Source of the DNA: Acidimicrobiia bacterium
Lineage (GTDB): Bacteria; Actinomycetota; Acidimicrobiia; Acidimicrobiales; Bin134
Assembly: GCA_022822905.1 (NCBI GenBank)
Contig: JAJDYE010000026.1
Location: 1-64,000 of the forward strand
DNA: 64,000 nt
Reading direction: 5' to 3'
Of the stretch, positions 56,595 to 64,000 are shown piece after piece; the stretch's first letter is position 1, and each line of letters opens with the position of its first letter. Position numbers and translations under genes: made by a program. The notes beneath the pieces were generated by a model. It ran no database searches and was not told the DNA's origin. It worked only from the letters and a program-made list of their open reading frames with translations.

Positions 56595-57757
56595 GGCTCG
56601 ACTCGGGTCTGGCGGGCGATGTTCAGCAGGATGCCAGTGGCAATCATGCTGGTAAGCAGTGCGGAGCCTCCCACCGACAGAAACGGGAGGGGAACACCGG
56701 TGATGGGCAGCACCCCGACCACCGCGGCGATGTTCACAAACGCCTGGGCTCCCACCCACACGGTGATGCCCGTGGCCAGAACTTGGCCGAAGCGATCGGG
56801 GGTGTGCAGGGCGATCCACATCCCGCACACGACGAAGCCGGTGAAGAGCCCGATGACGAACATCGCGCCCAGCCAGCCCATCTCCTCGGCGAGAACGGCG
56901 AAGATGAAGTCGGTTTGGGCCTCGGGCAAAAAGCCCCATTTGATCCGGCTCTCGCCCAGCCCCACCCCGGAGGCGCCTCCCGATGCAATGCCCACCCACG
57001 ATTGGATGGTCTGCCATCCGGTATCAAGGGGGTCGGACCACGGGTCGAGCATGGCGGTCAAGCGGTCGCGCCGGTAGCCCGATCCCCAGGCGGCTAAAGC
57101 GGCCGCGGCCCCGCTGATCAGCGACCAGCCGGTGAGGGGGAGCAAGGGCACCCCGGCCATGAACAGGGCGGCGAAGGCGATCATCGCGATGATCACCGCG
57201 GTCCCCAGATTGGGTTGGAGCAGGATGAGCCCGGACATGAGGCTGCACACCACCAGCACCGGGCGGATCGTGGTGCGGGTGTTGCGCTCCTTGCCCGCCT
57301 TGTCGGCCAGCCACGCGGCGGCGAAGAGGGCCATGGCCAACTTGGCCAGCTCAGAGGGTTGGAAGCTGATCGGCCCGAAGTAGATCCAGCGGGAGGCGCC
57401 GTTTGCCGTGGTGCCGATTCCGGGGATCAGCACGGCCACCAGCAGCAGCCCGGTGAAGGCCAAAACGGCTTTGGAGTACTTCTGCCACTGCCGGTAGTCC
57501 ACCCGCATCACCAGGATCAGGGCCAAGAGCGCGCCGACGCTCCAGACCAGTTGGCGCTGGAAGGTGTACCAGGTGGACTGTCCCACATAGTGATTGGTGA
57601 CCGAGGAGACCGACAGCACCATGACCAGCCCGATGGCGTTGAGGGTGAGGACCATCCCGAACAGCACGTAGAACGGCATGGTGGCCTGACCCGCCGGCGC
57701 CGACCGGAGTGCCGCCACCAACCCCCGTCGGGGGATCTGGGGAGCGAAAGTAGTCAT
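56591..57757 (-). CDS. ftsW: SEDS-family protein FtsW
   Basis: SEDS polytopic protein in dcw context: WIYFGPISFQPSELAKLA, QPNLGTAVII, GVLPITGVPLPFLSVGGSALL. Confidence 0.95.
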   Translation of the reverse strand: MTTFAPQIPRRGLVAALRSAPAGQATMPFYVLFGMVLTLNAIGLVMVLSVSSVTNHYVGQSTWYTFQRQLVWSVGALLALILVMRVDYRQWQKYSKAVLAFTGLLLVAVLIPGIGTTANGASRWIYFGPISFQPSELAKLAMALFAAAWLADKAGKERNTRTTIRPVLVVCSLMSGLILLQPNLGTAVIIAMIAFAALFMAGVPLLPLTGWSLISGAAAALAAWGSGYRRDRLTAMLDPWSDPLDTGWQTIQSWVGIASGGASGVGLGESRIKWGFLPEAQTDFIFAVLAEEMGWLGAMFVIGLFTGFVVCGMWIALHTPDRFGQVLATGITVWVGAQAFVNIAAVVGVLPITGVPLPFLSVGGSALLTSMIATGILLNIARQTRVEP

Positions 57758-59088
57758 GGTGATCCTCCGATCAGTTCGCGTACCAGCAGGGAGAAATGGT
57801 CGCCCCGCTCGGCGTAGGAGCCGTACCAGTCGAATGAGGCGCAGCCGGGTGACAGCAGCACTGCGTCACCGATTTGGGCGATCTCGGCGGCCTTACCCAC
57901 CGCATCCTCCATGGATTCGGCGATGGTCACCGGGCAGCGGCCGGCGAACACCTCATGAACCTCGGCCGCAGCCTCTCCGATGGCCACCACTGCGCGCACG
58001 CCTTGCGCCACCTCACCCATCGGTTCCAGATCGAGCCCCTTGTTTCGTCCCCCGGCGATGAGAACTGCTTGGCCCGCGGGTTGCGTTACCGACCGGACTG
58101 CGGCGCACACCGCGTGGGGCGTGGTGGCCTTGGAGTCGTCGAAGAAGCTCAACCCTTTGTGCTCGGCCACCAAGACCACCCGATGGGGAAGCCCGGTCCA
58201 GGCCAGCAGGGCCTCCCTCACTCCTTTCCGGTGGGCGCCTGCGGCCATGGCCACGGCCGCCGCGGCCAGATGGTTGGAAAGCTCATGGGGATGGGCCCGG
58301 TGCAGCTCTGCGGCGTCGGCCAGCTTTTCCGACCCCGCCCACAGGGCTCCCCCGCTCACCCGGAAATCGCCTTCATCGACCCCGAAGGTCACCACCTGGC
58401 CCCGATCAGGGGTGTGGGCGGCCACCACCGGATCGTCCTGGTTCACCACTGCGATGGATTGGTCGTCGGCCCTGCTCCACACCGCAGCCTTGGCAGTGCG
58501 ATAGCTGGCCAGGGACGCATGAACGTCGAGGTGGTCGGGGGCGAAGTTCAACCACGCGCCCACTGCGGGCCGATAGCACCGGCTGTGGCCCAGTCGGAAC
58601 GAGGACGCCTCCACGACGAAAACCGCGGGCCGCTCGTCTCGGATGGCCTCCACCAAAGGTGTCTCGGTATTGCCCGCCACTGTGGTTGGCACCCCGGAGG
58701 CTTCCAGCATGGCTGCGGCCAGAAGCGTCACCGTGGTTTTTCCGTTGGTGCCGGTAACCGCCAGCGTGGGGCGCGCGTCCCACCGCTGAGCCAGGTCGAA
58801 CTCGGAGATCACCGGAGTTTCCGCGACCTCAGCGGCTCCGAGCGAAGGGTGGGACTCGGGAAGCCCCGGAGTGGGGACAACCACCCGGGCGTCGGCCGCC
58901 AGCGCCGGCCAGTCTTCGGCAGCAGGGCGCTCAATGAGGTCGACGCCCATCGCCGCGGCCTGGCGGCGAGCCTGGTCGTTGGGGGCATCGTCGGCCGCCA
59001 CCACCGCATGGCCGCGCTCGGTCAACTGGGCGCAGACCGCCTGGTTGGTCACGGCGAAGCCCACCAGAAGTACGGGTGCCGGGCTCAA
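57754..59088 (-). CDS. murD: UDP-N-acetylmuramoylalanine-D-glutamate ligase
   Basis: VTGTNGKTTVTLLAAAML, NFAPDHLDVHASLASYRTAKAAV; likely TTG start at 59088 overlapping the mraY stop. Confidence 0.93.
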   Translation of the reverse strand: MSPAPVLLVGFAVTNQAVCAQLTERGHAVVAADDAPNDQARRQAAAMGVDLIERPAAEDWPALAADARVVVPTPGLPESHPSLGAAEVAETPVISEFDLAQRWDARPTLAVTGTNGKTTVTLLAAAMLEASGVPTTVAGNTETPLVEAIRDERPAVFVVEASSFRLGHSRCYRPAVGAWLNFAPDHLDVHASLASYRTAKAAVWSRADDQSIAVVNQDDPVVAAHTPDRGQVVTFGVDEGDFRVSGGALWAGSEKLADAAELHRAHPHELSNHLAAAAVAMAAGAHRKGVREALLAWTGLPHRVVLVAEHKGLSFFDDSKATTPHAVCAAVRSVTQPAGQAVLIAGGRNKGLDLEPMGEVAQGVRAVVAIGEAAAEVHEVFAGRCPVTIAESMEDAVGKAAEIAQIGDAVLLSPGCASFDWYGSYAERGDHFSLLVRELIGGSP

Positions 59089-60116
59089 TCTGCCCCTCCG
59101 ATGGAAACGAAGTCGGCGTAGAAGAGTCCGAGGGCCACCGCAGTGGCGAAGCCGGTCATGATCCACAGCCGGATGATCACGGTGGTCTCGGGCCAGCCGC
59201 CCAGTTCGAAGTGATGGTGGATCGGGGCCATGCGGAACACTCGGGTGCCGAACACCCGGAAGCTGAACACCTGGATGATCACCGAAAGGGTCTCCATCAC
59301 GAACAAGCCGCCGATGATGGGCAGCAGCAGGTGGGTGTTGGTGGCCAAAGCCAGCGCGGCCATCCCGGTGCCCAGCGACAGCGATCCGGTGTCGCCCATG
59401 AAGATTCGGGCCGGCGCGGCGTTCCACCACATGAATCCGGCACTCGCCCCCAACATGGCGGCGGCCAAAATGGCCAGGTCCAAGGCGTGGGGTATGCCGT
59501 AGATGTCCTCATTGCGGAAGGCCCAGAAACCGATCACCACGAAGGCGGCGTAGGCGAACACCGAAGAGCCGGCGGCCAGGCTGTCGAGCCCGTCGGTCAG
59601 GTTCACCGCGTTGCTCGTGCCCAAGATCAACAGCACGGCCCAGAGTCCCCAGCCCCACGGCCCTAAGTCGATGTTCAGGGAGTCGTATCGGGTGAAGGAG
59701 AGCTCGGTGTGGACATCGGTCAGATGGATCATCAGCACCGCGTATCCCACCGCCACGATGAGAAGGCCCAGGATCTTGGTGCCCTTTCCGAGGCCCAGGT
59801 TGCGCTCTCGGGACACCTTGAGCCAGTCGTCGACGAAGCCGACGACGCCCGATCCGAGAATGGCGAGCATCACGATCAGGCCGGTGCGGGTGAAGATGCC
59901 GTTGTAGAGGTCGCTGATGCCGTACCCGGCCAGCGCGCCGATCACGATGGCCACTCCCCCCATGGTGGGTGTGCCCGCCTTGCTGACATGGCCTTGGGGC
60001 CCGTCCAGGCGGATGGGCTGGCCGATGGAGTGCTTGCGCAGGAAGGTGATCAAGAAACGGGTGCCGATCACCGAGACCACACCGGCAATGGCAACGGCAA
60101 ACAGCAGGCGGATCAT
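59085..60116 (-). CDS. mraY: phospho-N-acetylmuramoyl-pentapeptide transferase
   Basis: GTPTMGGVAIVIGAL, FVDDWLKV, NAVNLTDGLDSLAAG, MGDTGSLSLG, PIHHHFELGGWPET. Confidence 0.97.
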   Translation of the reverse strand: MIRLLFAVAIAGVVSVIGTRFLITFLRKHSIGQPIRLDGPQGHVSKAGTPTMGGVAIVIGALAGYGISDLYNGIFTRTGLIVMLAILGSGVVGFVDDWLKVSRERNLGLGKGTKILGLLIVAVGYAVLMIHLTDVHTELSFTRYDSLNIDLGPWGWGLWAVLLILGTSNAVNLTDGLDSLAAGSSVFAYAAFVVIGFWAFRNEDIYGIPHALDLAILAAAMLGASAGFMWWNAAPARIFMGDTGSLSLGTGMAALALATNTHLLLPIIGGLFVMETLSVIIQVFSFRVFGTRVFRMAPIHHHFELGGWPETTVIIRLWIMTGFATAVALGLFYADFVSIGGAD

Positions 60117-61531
60117 CGGGTGGCCCCCCTGGCCGCCAACGCATCTCGGGCCACCACTCGGTCGTCGAAGGGAATCACCTGGTCGCCCACCACCTGGGTG
60201 GTCTCGTGGCCTCTCCCGGCCACTACCACCACATCGCCATCGGATGCGCTATCGAGGCATTGGGCGATGGCCGAGGCCCGGTCGGGTTGGGTGGAGACGC
60301 CACCGGAGTCCTCGGGCACACCGCTCAAGATGCCGGCGATGATGGCCTCAGGATCCTCGGAACGTGGGTTGTCGGAGGTGACGATCACCTGATCGGCCAA
60401 CTCAGCCGCCGCCTTGCCCATCATCGGGCGCTTGGCGGAATCACGGTCACCCCCGCAGCCGAACACCACCCGCAGGCAACCCGAGCCGGCCACCAGCTCA
60501 CGGGCGGCGGTCAGCACCTGGGCCAGGCCATCAGGAGTGTGGGCATAGTCCACCACCACCGTGAACGGGCTATCCGACTCGATGGTCTCGAACCGGCCCG
60601 GTACCGGGGCCGCCGACTCCAGCCCTACCACGATCTCCGACGGGCTGGCGCCCAACACAAGGGCGGTCTCCGCCGCAGCCAGAGCGTTGGCGGCGTTGAA
60701 CCGGCCGATGAGGGGCAGGCGCACGTCCTGTTTTCTCCACTTCAAGGCCAGATCTCGGGATCCAAGCCGGACCGGCATGTTCTTGGGGTCATAGACCACG
60801 GTGGGGATGCGGGGATCGGCCGCAAGCTGCTTGCCATAGTCATCGCCCCCATTCACCACCCCCCGGTCGGATAGCTGGGGCGTGAACAGTCGGGCCTTGG
60901 CGGCGAAGTACTCCTCAATGGTGCGGTGGTAGTCCAAGTGGTCGGGGGTGAGGTTGGTGAACACCGCGGCGTCGAAGCGGATGCCGTCCACCCGGTGCTG
61001 GGCCAGCGCGTGGCTCGAAACCTCCATCACCACCGCTTCGGTCCCAGCCGACCGCCAACAGGCCAGTTGGTGCTGCAAGTTCACCGACTCCTGGGTGGTC
61101 AAGACTCCCGTGAGCGTGCCCAGGATCTCGCTTTGCAATCCAGCAGCGTCGAGCACCGACCTCAGCAGGCTGCACACCGTGGTCTTGCCATTGGTGCCAG
61201 TAACCCCAATCACCGTCATGGAGTGGGAGGGGTGGCCGTAGAACTTCGAGCTGATGGGGCCCATGGCCTGGCGCACCGATTTGGTTTGCAACTGGGGACA
61301 GTCCAAATCGAGCCGGCGCTCCACCACCAGCCCCGCGGCCCCGCGGGCCAACGCATCGGCTGCGAAGTCGTGGCCATCGTGCTCGGCGCCCGGCACGCAG
61401 AAGAACAGATCGCCGGGATTCACAGTGCGGGAGTCATGGGCCAACCCGGTGATCTCGACGTTTCCGCTTTTGTCGATCAGCCCGGGAGCAGATTCAGCCA
61501 GCACCGGCAACGCCATCGATGGAGCGGTCAT
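60113..61531 (-). CDS. murE: UDP-N-acetylmuramoyl-tripeptide ligase MurE
   Basis: GVTGTNGKTTVCSLLRSVLDAAG, TNLTPDHLDYHRTIEEYFAAKARLF, DYAHTPDGLAQVL, VFGCGGDRDSAKRPMMG. Confidence 0.95.
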   Translation of the reverse strand: MTAPSMALPVLAESAPGLIDKSGNVEITGLAHDSRTVNPGDLFFCVPGAEHDGHDFAADALARGAAGLVVERRLDLDCPQLQTKSVRQAMGPISSKFYGHPSHSMTVIGVTGTNGKTTVCSLLRSVLDAAGLQSEILGTLTGVLTTQESVNLQHQLACWRSAGTEAVVMEVSSHALAQHRVDGIRFDAAVFTNLTPDHLDYHRTIEEYFAAKARLFTPQLSDRGVVNGGDDYGKQLAADPRIPTVVYDPKNMPVRLGSRDLALKWRKQDVRLPLIGRFNAANALAAAETALVLGASPSEIVVGLESAAPVPGRFETIESDSPFTVVVDYAHTPDGLAQVLTAARELVAGSGCLRVVFGCGGDRDSAKRPMMGKAAAELADQVIVTSDNPRSEDPEAIIAGILSGVPEDSGGVSTQPDRASAIAQCLDSASDGDVVVVAGRGHETTQVVGDQVIPFDDRVVARDALAARGATR

Positions 61532-63519
61532 GGCCCGTTCTCGGCTCCAGGGGCTGGTGCCGGCTCGGCCACAGGCTGGGCGTTCGGCTCGGCGGTGGGT
61601 TCCGACGTGGGAACCGGCGAAGGCGTTGGCGACGGCTCGGGCTCAGCCACCGGTTCGGGCTCGGCCGGTTCCGCCACCGGCTCTGGTCCCGTCGGTTCGG
61701 CCGCGGGCTCGGGGGTGCTGGTTGTTTCTGGGTCGGAAGCAGCCGCCGGATCCAGGGTTGGAGCCGGCTGGGGGGTGGGGGCCGGTCCCAACTTGGACCC
61801 GAGGGTGAAGTAGTTGGCGGGAGGGGCGATGCGGAGGCGTTGGAGGGAGTACTTGGCCAATTCGGCGAACAGCGGGGCGGCCGACTGGCTGGCGTAGAAG
61901 TTGGTCACCGGCTCGTCGATCACCACGATCATCGAGAGCTGCGGATCCTCGGCGGGATAGAAGCCGGCAAACGTGGCCGTGTACCGGCTGAACCCCTCGT
62001 CGTCCTCATAGTTGCCGCCTGACAGCACTTTCTGGCCGGTTCCCGTCTTGCCGGCGATGGAGTAGCCCTCGACCTGGGCGTTTCGTCCGGTTCCCTCCCG
62101 CACAACCGTGACCAGCATGTCGGTCATCTGTGAGGCGGTGTGCGCGGAGACCACCCTCACCGGGTCGCCCTGTTCCAATCGGATCGTCTGGCCATCGGCG
62201 TCGACGGCCGATTGCACCAGGGTGGGCGGCACCCGCACCCCTCCGTTGGCCAGGGTGTTGTACACCATCAGCACCTGCAACGGGGTGGCCAGAATGCCCT
62301 GGCCCAGCGCGAAGCTGGCCACGTCGGTGCCGCTCCAGCTCAAGAGTTGCGGGACCAATCCAGACGACTCGCCCCTGAAGCCCAGCCCGGTGGCCGACCC
62401 CAGCCCATACCGGGACATGTAGGCAGCCAGGCGGGTGGAGCCCAGAACCAGAGCCCACTCCACGGTGCCGGTGTTGGACGAACGGGCCAGGATCTCCTCC
62501 ATGCTGTAGAGCACGGTCCCGTACTCGGTGTGGTCGGTGAACGTCTGATCGTAGAGCTCAAGCCAGTGATTGACTTCGCGCACATGGTGCGGCTCGCCCA
62601 GCCCCGTCTCAATCACCCCGGAGAGCGCGACGCTCTTCATCACCGATCCGGGCTCGAAGGCCCAGGTCACCGCCCGGTTCTCGCTGAGGGAGACCGGATT
62701 TCCCTCTTGATCTCGACCCACCGAGGCCATGGCCAGGATCTCGCCGGTGCCGGGCACCATGATGATGACGGTGCCGCTGGCGGCACTCACCCCTTCAATC
62801 TGGCGCATCAACGCCCGCTCGGCTTCGAACTGCAAGGAGCGGTCGATGGTCAGGTACAGGTCGGCCCCCGGCTGCGCGGGCCTGATGTGACGGGCACCGG
62901 TGGGGATCGTGCGCCCGTCTTGGCTGCTCTCCAACACCATCTCGCCGGGCACGCCGCCCAGCAACTCGTCGTATTGGTATTCGATGCCGCTGATGCCCGT
63001 TTGGTCGACATCCACGGTTCCGACCACGGCCCGCGCCAGGTGGGAGCCAGCCGGGTTGAACCGGGCGGACTCCTCCAACCGGAACACTCCCTTGATGTTG
63101 AGGTCGGCCACTGCCGCAGCGATGTCGTCGGGCACGGTCCGAGCCAGATAGGCGTGTTGGTCGGGCTCGCTCAGCAGCTGAAGCAGATGGTTCCCGTCCA
63201 TGTCCAGCACAGGGGCAAGAGCAGCCGCGGCGGCGGCCGGGTCATCCACCTGGCTGGGGTCGGCCCAGATTGTCCATTGCGGCACCGACAGGGCCAGCGC
63301 CACCCCGTTTCGGTCGTAGATCTGGCCCCGATCCGCGGTCAGCTTGACCGTTCGGGTTCGCTGCTGCTGGCCGTACTCCACAAAGGCGTCAGAGCTGAAG
63401 AGCTGAAGGTCGGCCAGTCGGATGCCTAGAACCACGGCCACCAAGGCGAACACCACCGCCATGGCCGTACCACGGCGACGTCGCGAGCTCCGCCCGGCAA
63501 CCTCCTCGGAAGGGCTCAC
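61528..63519 (-). CDS. ftsI: peptidoglycan D,D-transpeptidase FtsI (PBP class B) with Pro/Glu-rich C-terminal tail
   Basis: DRNGVALALS, FEPGSVMKSV (SxxK), SSNTGTVEWA (SxN), GKTGTGQK (KTG). Confidence 0.95.
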   Translation of the reverse strand: MSPSEEVAGRSSRRRRGTAMAVVFALVAVVLGIRLADLQLFSSDAFVEYGQQQRTRTVKLTADRGQIYDRNGVALALSVPQWTIWADPSQVDDPAAAAAALAPVLDMDGNHLLQLLSEPDQHAYLARTVPDDIAAAVADLNIKGVFRLEESARFNPAGSHLARAVVGTVDVDQTGISGIEYQYDELLGGVPGEMVLESSQDGRTIPTGARHIRPAQPGADLYLTIDRSLQFEAERALMRQIEGVSAASGTVIIMVPGTGEILAMASVGRDQEGNPVSLSENRAVTWAFEPGSVMKSVALSGVIETGLGEPHHVREVNHWLELYDQTFTDHTEYGTVLYSMEEILARSSNTGTVEWALVLGSTRLAAYMSRYGLGSATGLGFRGESSGLVPQLLSWSGTDVASFALGQGILATPLQVLMVYNTLANGGVRVPPTLVQSAVDADGQTIRLEQGDPVRVVSAHTASQMTDMLVTVVREGTGRNAQVEGYSIAGKTGTGQKVLSGGNYEDDEGFSRYTATFAGFYPAEDPQLSMIVVIDEPVTNFYASQSAAPLFAELAKYSLQRLRIAPPANYFTLGSKLGPAPTPQPAPTLDPAAASDPETTSTPEPAAEPTGPEPVAEPAEPEPVAEPEPSPTPSPVPTSEPTAEPNAQPVAEPAPAPGAENGP

Positions 63520-63905
63520 CTCGCTCCACCCTCGTCCGATTCCAGCGGGGGCAGGTAGGTCCGGCCATCGGGCTCCACCATCCCCAACCGGTACAGCGCC
63601 TCGGCCACGATGCGGTTGGGGGCTTCTGCCCTGGCCACGTTGAGCTGCAATCGGTCGTTCACGGCTCGAACGTCTTCAATCTGCTGATTCAGATTGTCGA
63701 GAGTGGTTTGCCGGTCCACGATCACGGCATGAAGGAGGGCGAGGGCGAACAGGGCTACAACCACGGTGATGGCCGCAGCCCAGCCCAGCACGGGCATCAG
63801 CCTGCGTTTCGGCCGTGGCGCCGCCCGGAGGTGCTGGCGGGGCTGGTCGGTCTGGTGGGCCGGGTCGGCCGGCGACGGTTGGGGGCGGTGTTGCGGGGCG
63901 ACCAT
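63516..63905 (-). CDS. FtsL-like septum formation protein
   Basis: Small single-TM coiled-coil protein between ftsI and rsmH (LNQQIEDVRAVNDRLQLNVARAEAPNRIVAEAL..GMV). Confidence 0.75.
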   Translation of the reverse strand: MVAPQHRPQPSPADPAHQTDQPRQHLRAAPRPKRRLMPVLGWAAAITVVVALFALALLHAVIVDRQTTLDNLNQQIEDVRAVNDRLQLNVARAEAPNRIVAEALYRLGMVEPDGRTYLPPLESDEGGAR

Positions 63906-64000
63906 TAGCCCATCGCCTCACCCTGATCGGCCCCCAGCTTGCAGAAGGCCCGAAAGCGGGCGCTGGAGACTCGGGGGTTGTCGGCCACCTCCGCAGGGCT
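63905..64000 (-). CDS. rsmH: 16S rRNA m4C1402 methyltransferase RsmH (C-terminal end, truncated by window)
   Basis: ...SPAEVADNPRVSSARFRAFCKLGADQGEAMG*: NPR-SSARxRA C-terminal motif plus dcw position upstream of ftsL. Confidence 0.75.
   Translation of the reverse strand, partial: SPAEVADNPRVSSARFRAFCKLGADQGEAMG

Overview
This is a GC-rich actinobacterial chromosome segment, probably Acidimicrobiia-like judging from gene content (mycothiol synthase, Bpa proteasome activator, SepF, menaquinone genes, dcw cluster without ftsA); the taxonomy is inference. Most of it is housekeeping: fabD-fabH-fabG-acpP-fabF, a trp/his biosynthesis block, nth/mshD/menG/menA, dnaE, bpa, rluD/lspA/ileS, and a dcw cluster (ftsL-ftsI-murE-mraY-murD-ftsW-murG-murC-murB-ftsQ-ftsZ-yggS-sepF) with no murF between murE and mraY. 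Accessory content includes a secreted RCC1-like repeat protein, a large secreted fibronectin-III protein, and an SDR/ADH/thiolase/DUF35/SnoaL/nitroreductase cluster. The most notable finding is at 5221-5685 (minus). A BCP-type peroxiredoxin gene there is split in the ORF track by one in-frame TGA that sits exactly at the peroxidatic cysteine (TPG-[TGA]-TNQA). A stem-loop with bacterial SECIS-like geometry follows directly. This looks like an unannotated selenocysteine peroxiredoxin. Other points of interest are a degenerate biotinyl/lipoyl-like domain fused to FabD, a DksA-like protein with a histone-H1-like tail and a lost zinc finger, a duplicated translation-start region at bpa, and several palindromes and repeats in intergenic regions.
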